From positions 1 to 64,000 of IMG/VR virus record IMGVR_UViG_3300047510_002062: DNA of 64,000 bases; one strand, given 5' to 3'. Position 1 is the stretch's first letter, and each line of letters opens with the position of its first letter. Shown piece after piece: positions 53,192 to 61,320 of the stretch. Source of the stretch: a virus. Under the pieces are notes generated by a model. That model ran no database searches and was not told the DNA's origin. It worked only from the letters and a program-made list of their open reading frames with translations. The translations under genes and the position numbers were made by a program.

Positions 53192-53890
53192 AAGTACTAC
53201 TTCAGATTCTACACCAGTATTTGGATTCTTGATTTTCATTGTATGTGCAAGTTTTGGCATTGTTTCAAAGAATTTTTCAATTTGCTTAAATTGAATTGAA
53301 TTCATTTGATCTAGAAAATCTACCAATTCTTTTTTAGATACATCAGAAGAATCCCACACTTCCTCCTCATTGTAAATTTTATCGATACAAGAAGCGATTA
53401 GTTCAAATGATTGATCTACATTGGCACTATCTTGATTAATGTCAAAATTATTTTTAATGAATTGCTCCAATGATGGATACTTCATTTCCATCATTAAATG
53501 ATCATCTAATTTAATTTTGTTGTCATGGGCATCATCAACTAAAACATTAATATCATTAATTGCGATTGAAACTGGAACTTCAGTTATTCCATCATCGGGA
53601 CAAATGATATTAATATCAACAACTTCACCAACAGACTTTGCTCTAATGTTTAAGAACAAATACTCAATGTCAAAGGTTGGTAAATTTTCTACTTTCATAT
53701 TTTTGGGACTTTCAATACAATTCTTAATTACCTGTTTTACTGCATTGGTAATTTCTTTTGTATCTTCAGTCTCCATTGCTAAAACTAAAAGTTTCTCTTC
53801 CTTCACCAAAAACGGTCTGTACTTAATTTTCTGTTTTGTTGATGGAAGAATTAATTCATAATGGGGTGTTGAAATTTTAGGTAATGGCAT
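53165..53890 (-). CDS. 26: gp26-like baseplate hub/assembly protein, 241 aa
   Basis: Begins MPLPKISTPHYELILPSTKQ, followed by KIKYRPFLVKEEKLLVLAME. This is the conserved start of the T4_baseplate (gp26) family. It is 241 aa against about 208 in T4. The C-terminal part (DFLDQMNSIQFKQIEKFFET) is helical and ends GLSSFFG at a slippery sequence. A perfect late promoter lies 26 bp upstream. It precedes the 61-aa gene and the tape-measure-position protein. That order matches chaperone-then-tape-measure in other tailed phages and supports a chaperone role. Confidence 0.85.
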   Translation of the reverse strand: MPLPKISTPHYELILPSTKQKIKYRPFLVKEEKLLVLAMETEDTKEITNAVKQVIKNCIESPKNMKVENLPTFDIEYLFLNIRAKSVGEVVDINIICPDDGITEVPVSIAINDINVLVDDAHDNKIKLDDHLMMEMKYPSLEQFIKNNFDINQDSANVDQSFELIASCIDKIYNEEEVWDSSDVSKKELVDFLDQMNSIQFKQIEKFFETMPKLAHTMKIKNPNTGVESEVVLEGLSSFFG

Positions 53891-53915
53891 AACTATTTGT
53901 CCAATTCAGATGTTT

Positions 53916-53923
53916 TATTTATA
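53916..53923 (-). promoter_or_regulatory. T4-type late promoter TATAAATA
   Basis: A perfect TATAAATA on the minus strand in the 50-bp gap between gp54 and gp26, 26 bp before the gp26 ATG. It would drive the long hub operon from gp26 to the fibre genes. Confidence 0.8.
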
Positions 53924-53940
53924 CTATGTATACGGTTTTT

Positions 53941-54813
53941 TTATCTAGTCGTTCCACTTAAAAATGGTACATTGGAAAGAGACGGATTAATATTGTCTTT
54001 AAATTTCTTAAAGGAATCTCCAAAATTTTCTCCTTCCGATCCAGCAAAAAAGTTAAATGCAGATAATGGATCATTGTATATATTGTTTGATTTTAATGCA
54101 CCAAAGGGACCAAAATATTTTCTCTCCGCTATGTACCTAGTATATGCGAAAGAAACTGTACATTTTAAAACCTGAGCTTGATCATAAGAAACTGGCATCG
54201 CAGATATTGCGAGAGGATATGCCTGACAAAATTTATATTCAATATAAGTGCCCATTGATCCAACGTAATGTGTTTTATTTCCGGGTTCAAATTTATTAAT
54301 GTATATGTCAGTTTGATAATATTTTGGAAATGCTACTCGGTAAAAATAGTTTCTTGCATCCGCCCCTGGTCTATCTTTAACTGGATCTCTAGATTCTTGA
54401 ACTACGCTATTGATCCAATTTTCAAAAAATTGAAGTATCACATGACTTTTTCCACCGTCAGCACCAAAATCATCTACATAAAAACTAAAGTCTGCCCTAT
54501 CTTCATATATTTTTCTGTAGGCATGTCTTTCAGTAACACCAGTAAAATCATCTTTAATTTCATTAGTCGCTAACTGTGTTCCAGGAAGACTTGCTTCATG
54601 GCACATATACATCAAATTTTCTTCTAATCTGTCTCCCTTATAATCAACTTTACGAAGACCCCTTTGGGCGGCAATCCATTCTCTAGATTTTTGACTTGGA
54701 TAAAACCAACACTGAAAATGGGAAGTGCGAGATACCTTACCAAGTATATTTCTTACAGCACGATGTAGATTACCAGTTTCGTGTCTTGGTGCTGGTGCTC
54801 CGTTATTTGCCAT
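53941..54813 (-). CDS. 54: gp54-like baseplate-tail tube initiator, 290 aa
   Basis: Length (T4 gp54 is 320 aa) and motifs fit: RTSHFQCWFYPSQKSREWIA in the N-terminal part, RADFSFYVDDFGADGGKSHV in the middle, and the tube-type strand PVSYDQAQVLKCTVSFAYTR near 235-255. gp54 sits on the dome of the baseplate and nucleates tube polymerisation together with gp48. The gp48 gene is only 525 bp away on the other strand. gp54 is transcribed divergently from gp4. I see no late promoter with proper spacing for it; the palindromic TATTTATAAATG overlaps its start. Confidence 0.75.
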   Translation of the reverse strand: MANNGAPAPRHETGNLHRAVRNILGKVSRTSHFQCWFYPSQKSREWIAAQRGLRKVDYKGDRLEENLMYMCHEASLPGTQLATNEIKDDFTGVTERHAYRKIYEDRADFSFYVDDFGADGGKSHVILQFFENWINSVVQESRDPVKDRPGADARNYFYRVAFPKYYQTDIYINKFEPGNKTHYVGSMGTYIEYKFCQAYPLAISAMPVSYDQAQVLKCTVSFAYTRYIAERKYFGPFGALKSNNIYNDPLSAFNFFAGSEGENFGDSFKKFKDNINPSLSNVPFLSGTTR

Positions 54814-54814
54814 T

Positions 54815-54822
54815 TATAAATA
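54815..54822 (+). promoter_or_regulatory. T4-type late promoter TATAAATA for gp4
   Basis: A perfect TATAAATA on the plus strand in the 32-bp divergent gap, 24 bp before the gp4 ATG. On the minus strand the same palindromic stretch reads TATAAATG, running into the gp54 start. Confidence 0.75.
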
Positions 54823-54845
54823 CGTAAAAATCTCCTATACTATGT

Positions 54846-55304
54846 ATGCAAAGAAGAGAAGGAAAATATCATCAAGGTAAATTTAATCCAAGAAATCCAG
54901 AAAAGTATAAAGGTAAAGATGTAAGAAATATAGTTTATAGATCTTCTTGGGAATTGAAATTTATGAAATGGTGTGATCGAGAAGAAAATATTTTAGAATG
55001 GGGTAGTGAAGAGTTCTTTATTCCATACTATGATCCAACTACAAAAAAAGTTAGAAGATATTTTCCAGATTTTTATATGAAAGTTAAAGATAAAGAAGAT
55101 AATATTCAAAGGTATGTTGTTGAAGTAAAACCAAAAAATCAAGTATTAAAACCACAAAGAACATCCAGAAAAAAAGAAAAAACATTTTTGACTGAAGTGT
55201 TAACCTGGGAAAAAAATCAAGCAAAATGGAAAGCTGCAAGAGATTTTTGTGAGGATAGGATGATTAAATTTTCAATAATAACAGAAGATCAATTAGGGTT
55301 ATAA
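54846..55304 (+). CDS. 4: gp4-like head completion protein (nuclease fold), 152 aa
   Basis: The sequence has a PD-(D/E)XK-like layout: YRSSWELKFMKWCD (E36), then FFIPYYDPTTKKVRRYFPDF (P74-D75), then YVVEVKPKNQ (E93-K95). This is the conserved pattern of T4 gp4 (also called gp50) head completion proteins, about 150 aa long. It acts on filled heads before tails join. It is transcribed from a late promoter and followed by gp48 and gp53 on the same strand. Confidence 0.85.
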   Translation: MQRREGKYHQGKFNPRNPEKYKGKDVRNIVYRSSWELKFMKWCDREENILEWGSEEFFIPYYDPTTKKVRRYFPDFYMKVKDKEDNIQRYVVEVKPKNQVLKPQRTSRKKEKTFLTEVLTWEKNQAKWKAARDFCEDRMIKFSIITEDQLGL

Positions 55305-55307
55305 ATA
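55300..55307 (+). promoter_or_regulatory. T4-type late promoter TATAAATA overlapping gp4 stop
   Basis: A perfect TATAAATA on the plus strand that includes the TAA stop (55302-55304) of gp4, 31 bp before the gp48 ATG. Confidence 0.8.
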
Positions 55308-55337
55308 TTCTTATGCGAACACAGTCTGTATAAGTAG

Positions 55338-56555
55338 ATGGCACCACCAGTAGGTTGGAGTAAAAATAGTGATGGATCTTATACATCACCAATAGTTAGT
55401 TCAGGTGGTGTAAAAACAAAACTAGTTACCACTTTAGATGGAAGTCAAAAAATTACAAATGAAAGCGGAACTGTAATTTTTGAAAGAAATCTTGGAGATA
55501 CAAAGTGGAATACTAAAAATAATGATCTAGCAAAGCAAATTACAGACTCTTCCGATGTTCAAAATATTGCAAATGGATCTAGTTATAAATTAATACAATC
55601 TGAAGGAAGTACTGATCAAAAAAACAAAGCAAATTCTTCTGAAGCATTTAAATCAAATAAGAATAAAGTATTTGATAATAGTGAATTTAAAGAAGACGCA
55701 TATAAAGCAGAACCTCCAGCAAATCCAGGACAAGTTGCGAAAGGTGGGGGAAGATTTCAGTATCCAGTTACTATGACAGATGCTCAAGATAAAATAAGAT
55801 TTACCGCTGTTGAAATAGTACCCGGTGAAAAAAGCACATATGTTCAAAAAGATACTTCAATATACATTGCAGTTCAAGCACCCATACAAGATACTAATAC
55901 TGTAAAATGGGGAGAGAACACTCAAAATGCTATTCAAGAAGGTGGATTAGAACTTGCAAGAGCAACAGGAAACGCAGATGCAAGCGCAGTTGCAAAGGCA
56001 ACACAACAGTATGCGGAGCAAATGAAGGCAAGTAGTGCAGAATTTGCAGAATATGCTCTTGGTCAGGCAGTAGGAGTTCCAGATGCTTTCACACGATCAA
56101 CAGGAAAAATATTAAACCCAAACCTAGAATTATTATTTCAAGGACCTCAATTGAGATCTTTTCAAATGTCATTCAAAATGAGTGCAAGAGATGCAGCAGA
56201 AGCGGCAATTGTAAAGGGGATCATAAGATATTTTAAATACCATATGTCAGTTAGAAAAGATGGTGGTGGTGTATTTTTAAAATCACCGCATGTTTTTACT
56301 ATTCAATATTTAAAAGGAGTAAATATACATCAATCGATAGGATTAATAAGCCCTAAAGTATCTGGAAAAACTAGAGCGGCAGCATTACTATCTTGCAATG
56401 TAGATTACACCCCGCTTGGGACATATATAACTTTTGATGATGAAGAAGCGACTATGGTTTCATATACCATTAACTTGCAATTCCAAGAAATAGAAGTGGT
56501 TTACAACACTGATTATCTTGAAGGAGAGGGAGCAAACCATTCAATAGGTTACTAA
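55338..56555 (+). CDS. 48: gp48-like baseplate tail tube cap, 405 aa
   Basis: The C-terminal half carries the gp48 signature: NPNLELLFQGPQLRSFQMSF, SARDAAEAAIVKGIIRYFKY, FLKSPHVFTIQYLKG and DYTPLGTYITFDDEEATMVS (T4 gp48, 364 aa). The N-terminal 120 residues are low-complexity and hydrophilic. With gp54 it forms the platform from which the tail tube grows. The stop is 1 bp before the gp53 ATG, so the two are coupled. Confidence 0.85.
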   Translation: MAPPVGWSKNSDGSYTSPIVSSGGVKTKLVTTLDGSQKITNESGTVIFERNLGDTKWNTKNNDLAKQITDSSDVQNIANGSSYKLIQSEGSTDQKNKANSSEAFKSNKNKVFDNSEFKEDAYKAEPPANPGQVAKGGGRFQYPVTMTDAQDKIRFTAVEIVPGEKSTYVQKDTSIYIAVQAPIQDTNTVKWGENTQNAIQEGGLELARATGNADASAVAKATQQYAEQMKASSAEFAEYALGQAVGVPDAFTRSTGKILNPNLELLFQGPQLRSFQMSFKMSARDAAEAAIVKGIIRYFKYHMSVRKDGGGVFLKSPHVFTIQYLKGVNIHQSIGLISPKVSGKTRAAALLSCNVDYTPLGTYITFDDEEATMVSYTINLQFQEIEVVYNTDYLEGEGANHSIGY

Positions 56556-56556
56556 T

Positions 56557-57354
56557 ATGTCAGACTTAAGTTACTTTAGATTCATACCAGATTTTGAATA
56601 TGTCACTAGAGGACCAAACAAAGAAAATTCTTTTGATTTCACAAAAGTAAAAAATTTCTTTGTTAGAGGAAAAATAAGAGATGACATTTACAAAGAAATA
56701 ACAGTATTTGATCGTTACATTATTGAAGGTAACGATAGACCAGATACTGTTGCATATAAACTCTATGAAGATCCAAATTTAGATTGGGTAGTTTTATTAG
56801 TAAATAACATCTTAGATGTCTATTCAGAATGGCCTTTAGATGATCAGCAATTTGAATCTTATTTACTTGAAAAATATGGTTCTTATTCAAAGATATATGA
56901 AACAAGATACTATGAAACAAAGGAAATAAAGTCCGAAGACGGAACCATTTTAATACCTGCCGGATTAAAAGTTTCAAGTCAATACATAGACAACAATAAA
57001 ACAATATTCATTCGTAGAAGTCTTGGATTCCCAGAACTCAATTCAAACGTAGAGCAATTTGAAATTGTGGAAGTACCAAATCCAAATTACTTAACATTAA
57101 TTCCAACATTCTTTACTTACTTTGATTCTCTATCAGGTAAAGAGATCACATATAATGACGTAATAAAAGAAGTATCAAATTATGAGTATGAAGTTAAATT
57201 GAATTCAAAAAAGAGACAGATCTTCGTTTTAAAAAAAGAATATCTTAATGTTATTCTGGATCAAATGGAAGAAAATTTACAATACAAAAAAGGATCCAAA
57301 CAATATGTGTCTGAATCCTTAAAGAGAGCATCTACTGTAGAGTTTGAAGATTAA
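56557..57354 (+). CDS. 53: gp53-like baseplate wedge subunit, 265 aa
   Basis: The N-terminal half shows the gp53 pattern: MSDLSYFRFIPDFEYVTRGP, FDRYIIEGNDRPDTVAYKLY, EDPNLDWVVLLVNNILDVYS and EWPLDDQQFESYLLEKYGSY. T4 gp53 is 196 aa; this one has a C-terminal extension after about residue 200 (EVSNYEYEVKLNSKKRQIFV). It joins the six wedges around the hub. Its stop directly abuts that of gp32 on the other strand, with no gap and no visible terminator. Confidence 0.85.
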   Translation: MSDLSYFRFIPDFEYVTRGPNKENSFDFTKVKNFFVRGKIRDDIYKEITVFDRYIIEGNDRPDTVAYKLYEDPNLDWVVLLVNNILDVYSEWPLDDQQFESYLLEKYGSYSKIYETRYYETKEIKSEDGTILIPAGLKVSSQYIDNNKTIFIRRSLGFPELNSNVEQFEIVEVPNPNYLTLIPTFFTYFDSLSGKEITYNDVIKEVSNYEYEVKLNSKKRQIFVLKKEYLNVILDQMEENLQYKKGSKQYVSESLKRASTVEFED

Positions 57355-58314
57355 TCAATCATCAAGAAGATCTTGGAACTTCTTCATGTAATCATCTTCT
57401 TCCTCGTCATCGTCATCTTTAGTTTCTGCTGGTTTAGAGAAAGACTTACTCTTTTTGTAAGAATTTTCAAGTTCCTTTAGAACTTCTTCTTCAGAAGATT
57501 TGCTGGAAGAATAAGTTTCCTCAAGGGACTCTTCTTCGTCTTGAGTAGAACTCTTAGGTGCTGGTTTGTTGATGCCAAGCACGTAGTTAAGACGTTTTTG
57601 AAGTTCTTCGTAGGACTTGAATTGATCTGGAGCAGTTACAGCAGCAAGAGAATACTCTTTCTTCCAAATTGCTTCCATTGCATCATCATCATCCAGGAGA
57701 GGACTGGGAGTATCAAATTCAGATTTATCGTAGTTCCAGTAACCTTCGACTTTACGAATCTTCAGTCGGAAGTTTGCTCCTTGCCAGAAATCAAAAGGAT
57801 TGATGGGTTCTTCATCTTCAAATTCTGGTTGCATTGCATTCAGGATCTTATCAAAGATCTTTTTGCCATACTTGAAGAGAAATACTTTACCTTCATTCTC
57901 TGGGGCAGCAGGATCCTTAATAACGTAAACATTGCTGTAGTAAGAAAGTTTACGCTTACTTTGGTTCCTTACAAATTTTTGTCCTTCGGAACCCTCACCT
58001 TCCTGCCAACGTTCACGATTATATTCGGCAAGAGGATCTGCTTTACCAATAGTGGTAAGAGAATTCTCAATGTACCATCCACCAGGACCTTTGAATCCAT
58101 GATGCCACATTTTAACCCAAGGAAGTTCTTCATCCCCAGGAGCAGGAAGGAATCGAATGATAGCAGAACCAACACCATCTTTGCCCATGGTTGGTTTCCA
58201 CAGACGATCATCTGCACTGCTGTTACCGCTATTCAGTTTCTCAACTTCTTGAACGAGTTTAGAAGTCAGGGAACCAAGGTTAGATTGTTTTTTAAGTTTA
58301 GAAAAGTCGGCCAT
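57355..58314 (-). CDS. 32: gp32 single-stranded DNA-binding protein, 319 aa
   Basis: The start MADFSKLKKQSNLGSLTSKL is the basic N-terminal cooperativity region. The core has MWHHGFKGPGGWYIENSLTT (residues 69-88), SYYSNVYVIKDPAAPENEGK and VFLFKYGKKIFDKI. The C-terminus is the expected acidic tail ending QDLLDD. It contains no cysteine, so the zinc site of T4 gp32 (one His, three Cys) cannot form. It coats ssDNA in replication, recombination and repair and recruits gp59. It has its own sigma70-type promoter at 58354-58382 and follows the gp33-gp59 genes as in T4. Confidence 0.95.
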   Translation of the reverse strand: MADFSKLKKQSNLGSLTSKLVQEVEKLNSGNSSADDRLWKPTMGKDGVGSAIIRFLPAPGDEELPWVKMWHHGFKGPGGWYIENSLTTIGKADPLAEYNRERWQEGEGSEGQKFVRNQSKRKLSYYSNVYVIKDPAAPENEGKVFLFKYGKKIFDKILNAMQPEFEDEEPINPFDFWQGANFRLKIRKVEGYWNYDKSEFDTPSPLLDDDDAMEAIWKKEYSLAAVTAPDQFKSYEELQKRLNYVLGINKPAPKSSTQDEEESLEETYSSSKSSEEEVLKELENSYKKSKSFSKPAETKDDDDEEEDDYMKKFQDLLDD

Positions 58315-58353
58315 GTGTTTTGTATTCGTTGTATTTGGCTTTTGGACCTCTTT

Positions 58354-58382
58354 ATCCTACCAGAGGCAAGAAGGGATGTCAA
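58354..58382 (-). promoter_or_regulatory. sigma70-type promoter for gp32
   Basis: Minus strand: TTGACA (58382-58377), a 17-bp spacer, TAGGAT (58359-58354). The -35 box overlaps the last codons of the 110-aa gene, and the leader before the gp32 ATG is about 35 nt. Confidence 0.75.
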
Positions 58383-58711
58383 GCCCGATCCAAAAATTCT
58401 TTCATAGTCTTCACAGTTTCTTCCATACTTTGAAATATAACATTGATGTCAATATTTTCTGGAAGTCCCATTAGTCTTGCTTGATCCCTGATACCACGTT
58501 TCCATTCTTGGGCTTCTGGATCATCGGACAAACGAATTCTAGTGTATAGAATTTTTTGCTTATTTAAAAATTTTTCAAGAAGAGAAATATAAAATTTCTG
58601 CTCTTCTTTAGTCATACGAGCAATACTCCAAAGATCTTTATTAATATCTTCCCAGAGCATTGTGATCTCCGTCATTTCTGCTCGCACAATTTCTGAATCA
58701 AAAAAACTCAT
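58379..58711 (-). CDS. conserved hypothetical between gp59 and gp32, 110 aa
   Basis: Begins MSFFDSEIVRAEMTEITMLW and continues ARMTKEEQKFYISLLEKFLN; it ends SMEETVKTMKEFLDRA. It is all helical and acidic. Its start overlaps the gp59 stop (ATGA, 58708-58711). It is placed inside the gp33-gp59-gp32 replication and late-transcription cluster, so a role in replisome loading or late transcription is plausible, but I cannot name a function. Confidence 0.75.
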   Translation of the reverse strand: MSFFDSEIVRAEMTEITMLWEDINKDLWSIARMTKEEQKFYISLLEKFLNKQKILYTRIRLSDDPEAQEWKRGIRDQARLMGLPENIDINVIFQSMEETVKTMKEFLDRA

Positions 58712-59295
58712 GATACAAACTCCTTAACAATATTTTTATACTTCTCAACATCTATGTATAAGAATGGTGAGTATTTTTTTATTTTCATAGATGTAAATTC
58801 CCATATTGGATCAATTAATTTTTTATCATAAGTCTCAGTAAAATGCAATAGTTTGTCAAAAACTGTTAGTGTTTCTAATGAAATTTTACTAGAAAGATAA
58901 AGTTTTATTATCTTTGGATGTTTAGTTCCTTCAATTTTAAATGAAGAGAAATCATTTTCAGAAAATACCAAACTAGATTCATCTTTGAACAAATATGTTA
59001 AAGATTGAATTCGTTTTTGCCATTTTAAATAATTAGATTCCCCATTTTTTATAATTTCACCAATCCAAAGTGTTTGAGGGTCTGAAGAGAGGGCAAAATT
59101 TGCAACAAAAAAATTCTTTATTTCCTCATCGGTTTTGGTTCTAGACATTTTTTCAAACCAAAATCTATCTTTTCTTTTATAAAAAGATTGCAATGAGGCC
59201 TTTACATGACCATTGTATTTGTGAAAGTCGTATTTTTTTTGTGTAAAGTGATTTTTGATTGCAATATATGTCCTATAACAATCTAGTGGGTTCAA
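58708..59295 (-). CDS. 59: gp59 helicase loader, 195 aa
   Basis: The N-terminal part (MNPLDCYRTYIAIKNHFTQK, then KYDFHKYNGHVKASLQSFYK, RKDRFWFEKMSR) is the conserved beginning of T4 gp59 (217 aa). It loads the gp41 helicase on gp32-coated forked DNA. It is translationally coupled to gp33 upstream (ATGA overlap 59292-59295) and to the 110-aa gene downstream. The rest is Lys- and aromatic-rich, which suits DNA binding. Confidence 0.9.
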   Translation of the reverse strand: MNPLDCYRTYIAIKNHFTQKKYDFHKYNGHVKASLQSFYKRKDRFWFEKMSRTKTDEEIKNFFVANFALSSDPQTLWIGEIIKNGESNYLKWQKRIQSLTYLFKDESSLVFSENDFSSFKIEGTKHPKIIKLYLSSKISLETLTVFDKLLHFTETYDKKLIDPIWEFTSMKIKKYSPFLYIDVEKYKNIVKEFVS

Positions 59296-59588
59296 AATAC
59301 TAATCTTGCTCTTGAAGTTTTTTTGAGGAAATTTAATTCAATTGCCTCACATTTAATTTTTTCTTTTAATGGTTTAGATAGTAACTTTGGAACAGACTCC
59401 AAATCAATTTTATTTTTATCACAGAAAAAAATAATTGCATCAATATAAGAACATTTCTCTTGCTGAACAGTAATTTCTATTTCCTGTGCAAATCTAGATG
59501 GGCAATAAAATTTCTCCTTTAAGATTTTATTAAGTTCTTTTTTTATTTCTTGGTCCATAAAAATATCTGGTAAAACTTTAATTGCCAT
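59292..59588 (-). CDS. 33: gp33 late transcription coactivator, about 98 aa
   Basis: The middle matches gp33 in T4-like phages: YCPSRFAQEIEITVQQEKCS followed by YIDAIIFFCDKNKIDLESVP, then KLLSKPLKEKIKCEAIELNF and a hydrophobic tail RARLVF. In T4, gp33 bridges RNA polymerase and the sliding clamp at late promoters, and the C-terminal hydrophobic end is the clamp-binding part. I prefer the ATG at 59588 (MAIKVLPDIFMD), which has AGGTGA 6 nt upstream, over the ATG at 59594. It overlaps the nuclease gene by about 11 bp. Confidence 0.8.
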   Translation of the reverse strand: MAIKVLPDIFMDQEIKKELNKILKEKFYCPSRFAQEIEITVQQEKCSYIDAIIFFCDKNKIDLESVPKLLSKPLKEKIKCEAIELNFLKKTSRARLVF

Positions 59589-60276
59589 AATCATTCACCT
59601 TGTCAGAAACAAATTTTTTAATATACTTAATCAAAAGTTTGAAGTATTTTTTCTTATCATATTCTTCATACACTTTTAAATTTCCATCTCTACATGCCAT
59701 AATAATGACAAATTTATTGACGGAAAGACCTGTCAACTCATGTAACATACAAGCATATGCACAGCATTGAACAAAATAATCCTCAATCCACTCCCGTGGT
59801 TTTGGTTTTTTACTTGTTTTAAAGTCGATTATCGCTAATTCTGGTATACCTGATTCCCCAGTATATTCTGCTATGCAATCAGTTGTTCCTGCAATACCAA
59901 GTGTGGAACTATAAAGAGATCCTTCAAGAGTGTAAATATTATTTATATTATTTAAAGCAGGTACTGCAATCTGAAATAACATTTCGGACATAGGTAATAC
60001 ATCCGAATTACAATCCATATTTTTAAGATACTGTTCAGTCAATGTATGCATGTCAGTACCAATGGAAGTGGATTCTTTACAAATCCGATTTGCTTCCTTT
60101 TCCCCTACTCGTTCTCTCCATTCAGAAAACTTTTCCTTATTATAATGACTGGTGACAGAAGTGATCGACACCAGCCTTTGTAAGTTTTCATTTCCTGGAA
60201 TTTTATAATATCGAATGCCATCTATATGTTCCCTTACCATTCTAGGGAACTCCAAATCAAGGTGTGTGAATTTCAA
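59578..60276 (-). CDS. PD-(D/E)XK exonuclease, 232 aa
   Basis: The motifs follow the RecB/MGME1-type nuclease order: SIGTDMH (71-77, the GxxxH element), LEGSLYSSTLGIAGTTDCIA (E118, D133), AIIDFKTSKKP (D151, K153) and FVQCCAYACML (Q170, Y174). All catalytic-type residues are present. It probably degrades DNA (host genome recycling or recombination). The start overlaps the PhoH stop (ATGA, 60273-60276). It lies upstream of gp33 in the same early or middle operon. Confidence 0.8.
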   Translation of the reverse strand: MKFTHLDLEFPRMVREHIDGIRYYKIPGNENLQRLVSITSVTSHYNKEKFSEWRERVGEKEANRICKESTSIGTDMHTLTEQYLKNMDCNSDVLPMSEMLFQIAVPALNNINNIYTLEGSLYSSTLGIAGTTDCIAEYTGESGIPELAIIDFKTSKKPKPREWIEDYFVQCCAYACMLHELTGLSVNKFVIIMACRDGNLKVYEEYDKKKYFKLLIKYIKKFVSDKVNDYGN

Positions 60277-61034
60277 AGGTCAAGCTCCGTTTTACAAGTT
60301 AAATACTCTTTTACAAATCCAGATCTTACAATATCTTCAACTTCAAAATGAACCATTTCTACTGAAGGCATAACTTGCAAAATCCTCATAAAGTCATGGA
60401 TGCCACTCTTTTCATACTGTTTAGTGAGATCACTTTGCTTGGTGTCACCACAGAACATAATCTTAGAGTTTTTACCAACCCTTGTAATTATACTATCAAG
60501 TTCATGAAAATTCAAGTTTTGAAATTCATCTACAATAATGATGGCATTTTCAAAGGTAGTTCCACGAATAAAAGATGTTGACCAAAAACTAATTGTTCCT
60601 TGAGTTTTTAAATTTGAATATAACATTTCTTGTGCTGCTTCATCAGGAACATCAAACATCGCTTTCATCATATTCTTATAAGGAATTTGATAAAGGTCTG
60701 CCTTATCATCATGAGTTCCTGGGAGGAATCCAATTTCTCTTGTTGGAACTAAAGATCTTACAAGATAGATTTTTTCATAAGGAGTCCTATCATCAAGAAC
60801 ATCACAAAGAGCATTATAGATCGTGATAAATGTTTTTCCTGTTCCTGCCGCACCATAAGCAACTAAAGATTTATCATCATCATATAAAGTGAATAATCTT
60901 TCTTGATTATCGGTTAAGGGGTAAATGTCCTTTAAAAGATCTAAGCTAATAGGTTTTTTCCTTCTGAGTTGTTTTGGCGTAAGTCCCACACCTACTTGAG
61001 ACTCTGGATTTCCCCTCTTCCTTCCTCTTGGCAT
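60273..61034 (-). CDS. phoH: PhoH-like P-loop ATPase, 253 aa
   Basis: AGAGGAAA, 4 nt upstream, supports the ATG at 61034 (MPRGRKRGNPESQVGVGLTP) rather than the longer frame from 61085. Walker A is GAAGTGKT (61-68), Walker B IIIVDEFQN (about 165-173), then ITRVGKNSKIMFCGDTKQSD, the sensor region typical of PhoH and helicase-like ATPases. PhoH is common in marine phages. It is linked by name to phosphate starvation, but its biochemical role there is unproven; RNA or DNA helicase activity is likely. It is coupled to the downstream nuclease. Confidence 0.92.
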   Translation of the reverse strand: MPRGRKRGNPESQVGVGLTPKQLRRKKPISLDLLKDIYPLTDNQERLFTLYDDDKSLVAYGAAGTGKTFITIYNALCDVLDDRTPYEKIYLVRSLVPTREIGFLPGTHDDKADLYQIPYKNMMKAMFDVPDEAAQEMLYSNLKTQGTISFWSTSFIRGTTFENAIIIVDEFQNLNFHELDSIITRVGKNSKIMFCGDTKQSDLTKQYEKSGIHDFMRILQVMPSVEMVHFEVEDIVRSGFVKEYLTCKTELDL

Positions 61035-61044
61035 AAGATTTCCT

Positions 61045-61296
61045 CTAAAATTTAATGTTGTTTTTTGATCCAGCAGATTTTGCACTTTTTTTCAGCACAT
61101 CATTCCATCCAGGATGAGTTTTTCCCATCTTATCTCGCCACTCTCCGACTTCTCCAGAACCTGGACAAGTGGAAGGATCTGACCAATCCCGATCCCAATC
61201 GGGATTATCTTTTTTCCATTGATCCCAATCATGAACACTGAGAACGACTTCCTTCTGTTCCCCAGTTTCTCTGTTAATTACAGGATATGTTGCCAT
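61045..61296 (-). CDS. conserved small acidic protein, 83 aa
   Basis: Begins MATYPVINRETGEQKEVVLS, followed by VHDWDQWKKDNPDWDRDWSD and GEVGEWRDKMGKTHPGWNDV. The layout (YPVINxETGE, W..W..DNPDW, GWNDVL) recalls small proteins of T4-like cyanophages that resemble the FmdB zinc-ribbon family. Only one cysteine remains here, so no zinc ribbon can form. It lies between ThyX and PhoH. A possible late element AATAAATA is at 61318-61325. Function unknown. Confidence 0.7.
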   Translation of the reverse strand: MATYPVINRETGEQKEVVLSVHDWDQWKKDNPDWDRDWSDPSTCPGSGEVGEWRDKMGKTHPGWNDVLKKSAKSAGSKNNIKF

Positions 61297-61320
61297 AGTT
61301 TAAAATAATGTGTATATTAT

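Noticed and set aside
54811-54822. Late promoter for gp54 on the minus strand (TATAAATG)
   Set aside because: It overlaps the gp54 start codon, so it cannot serve that gene. The plus-strand reading for gp4 is used instead.
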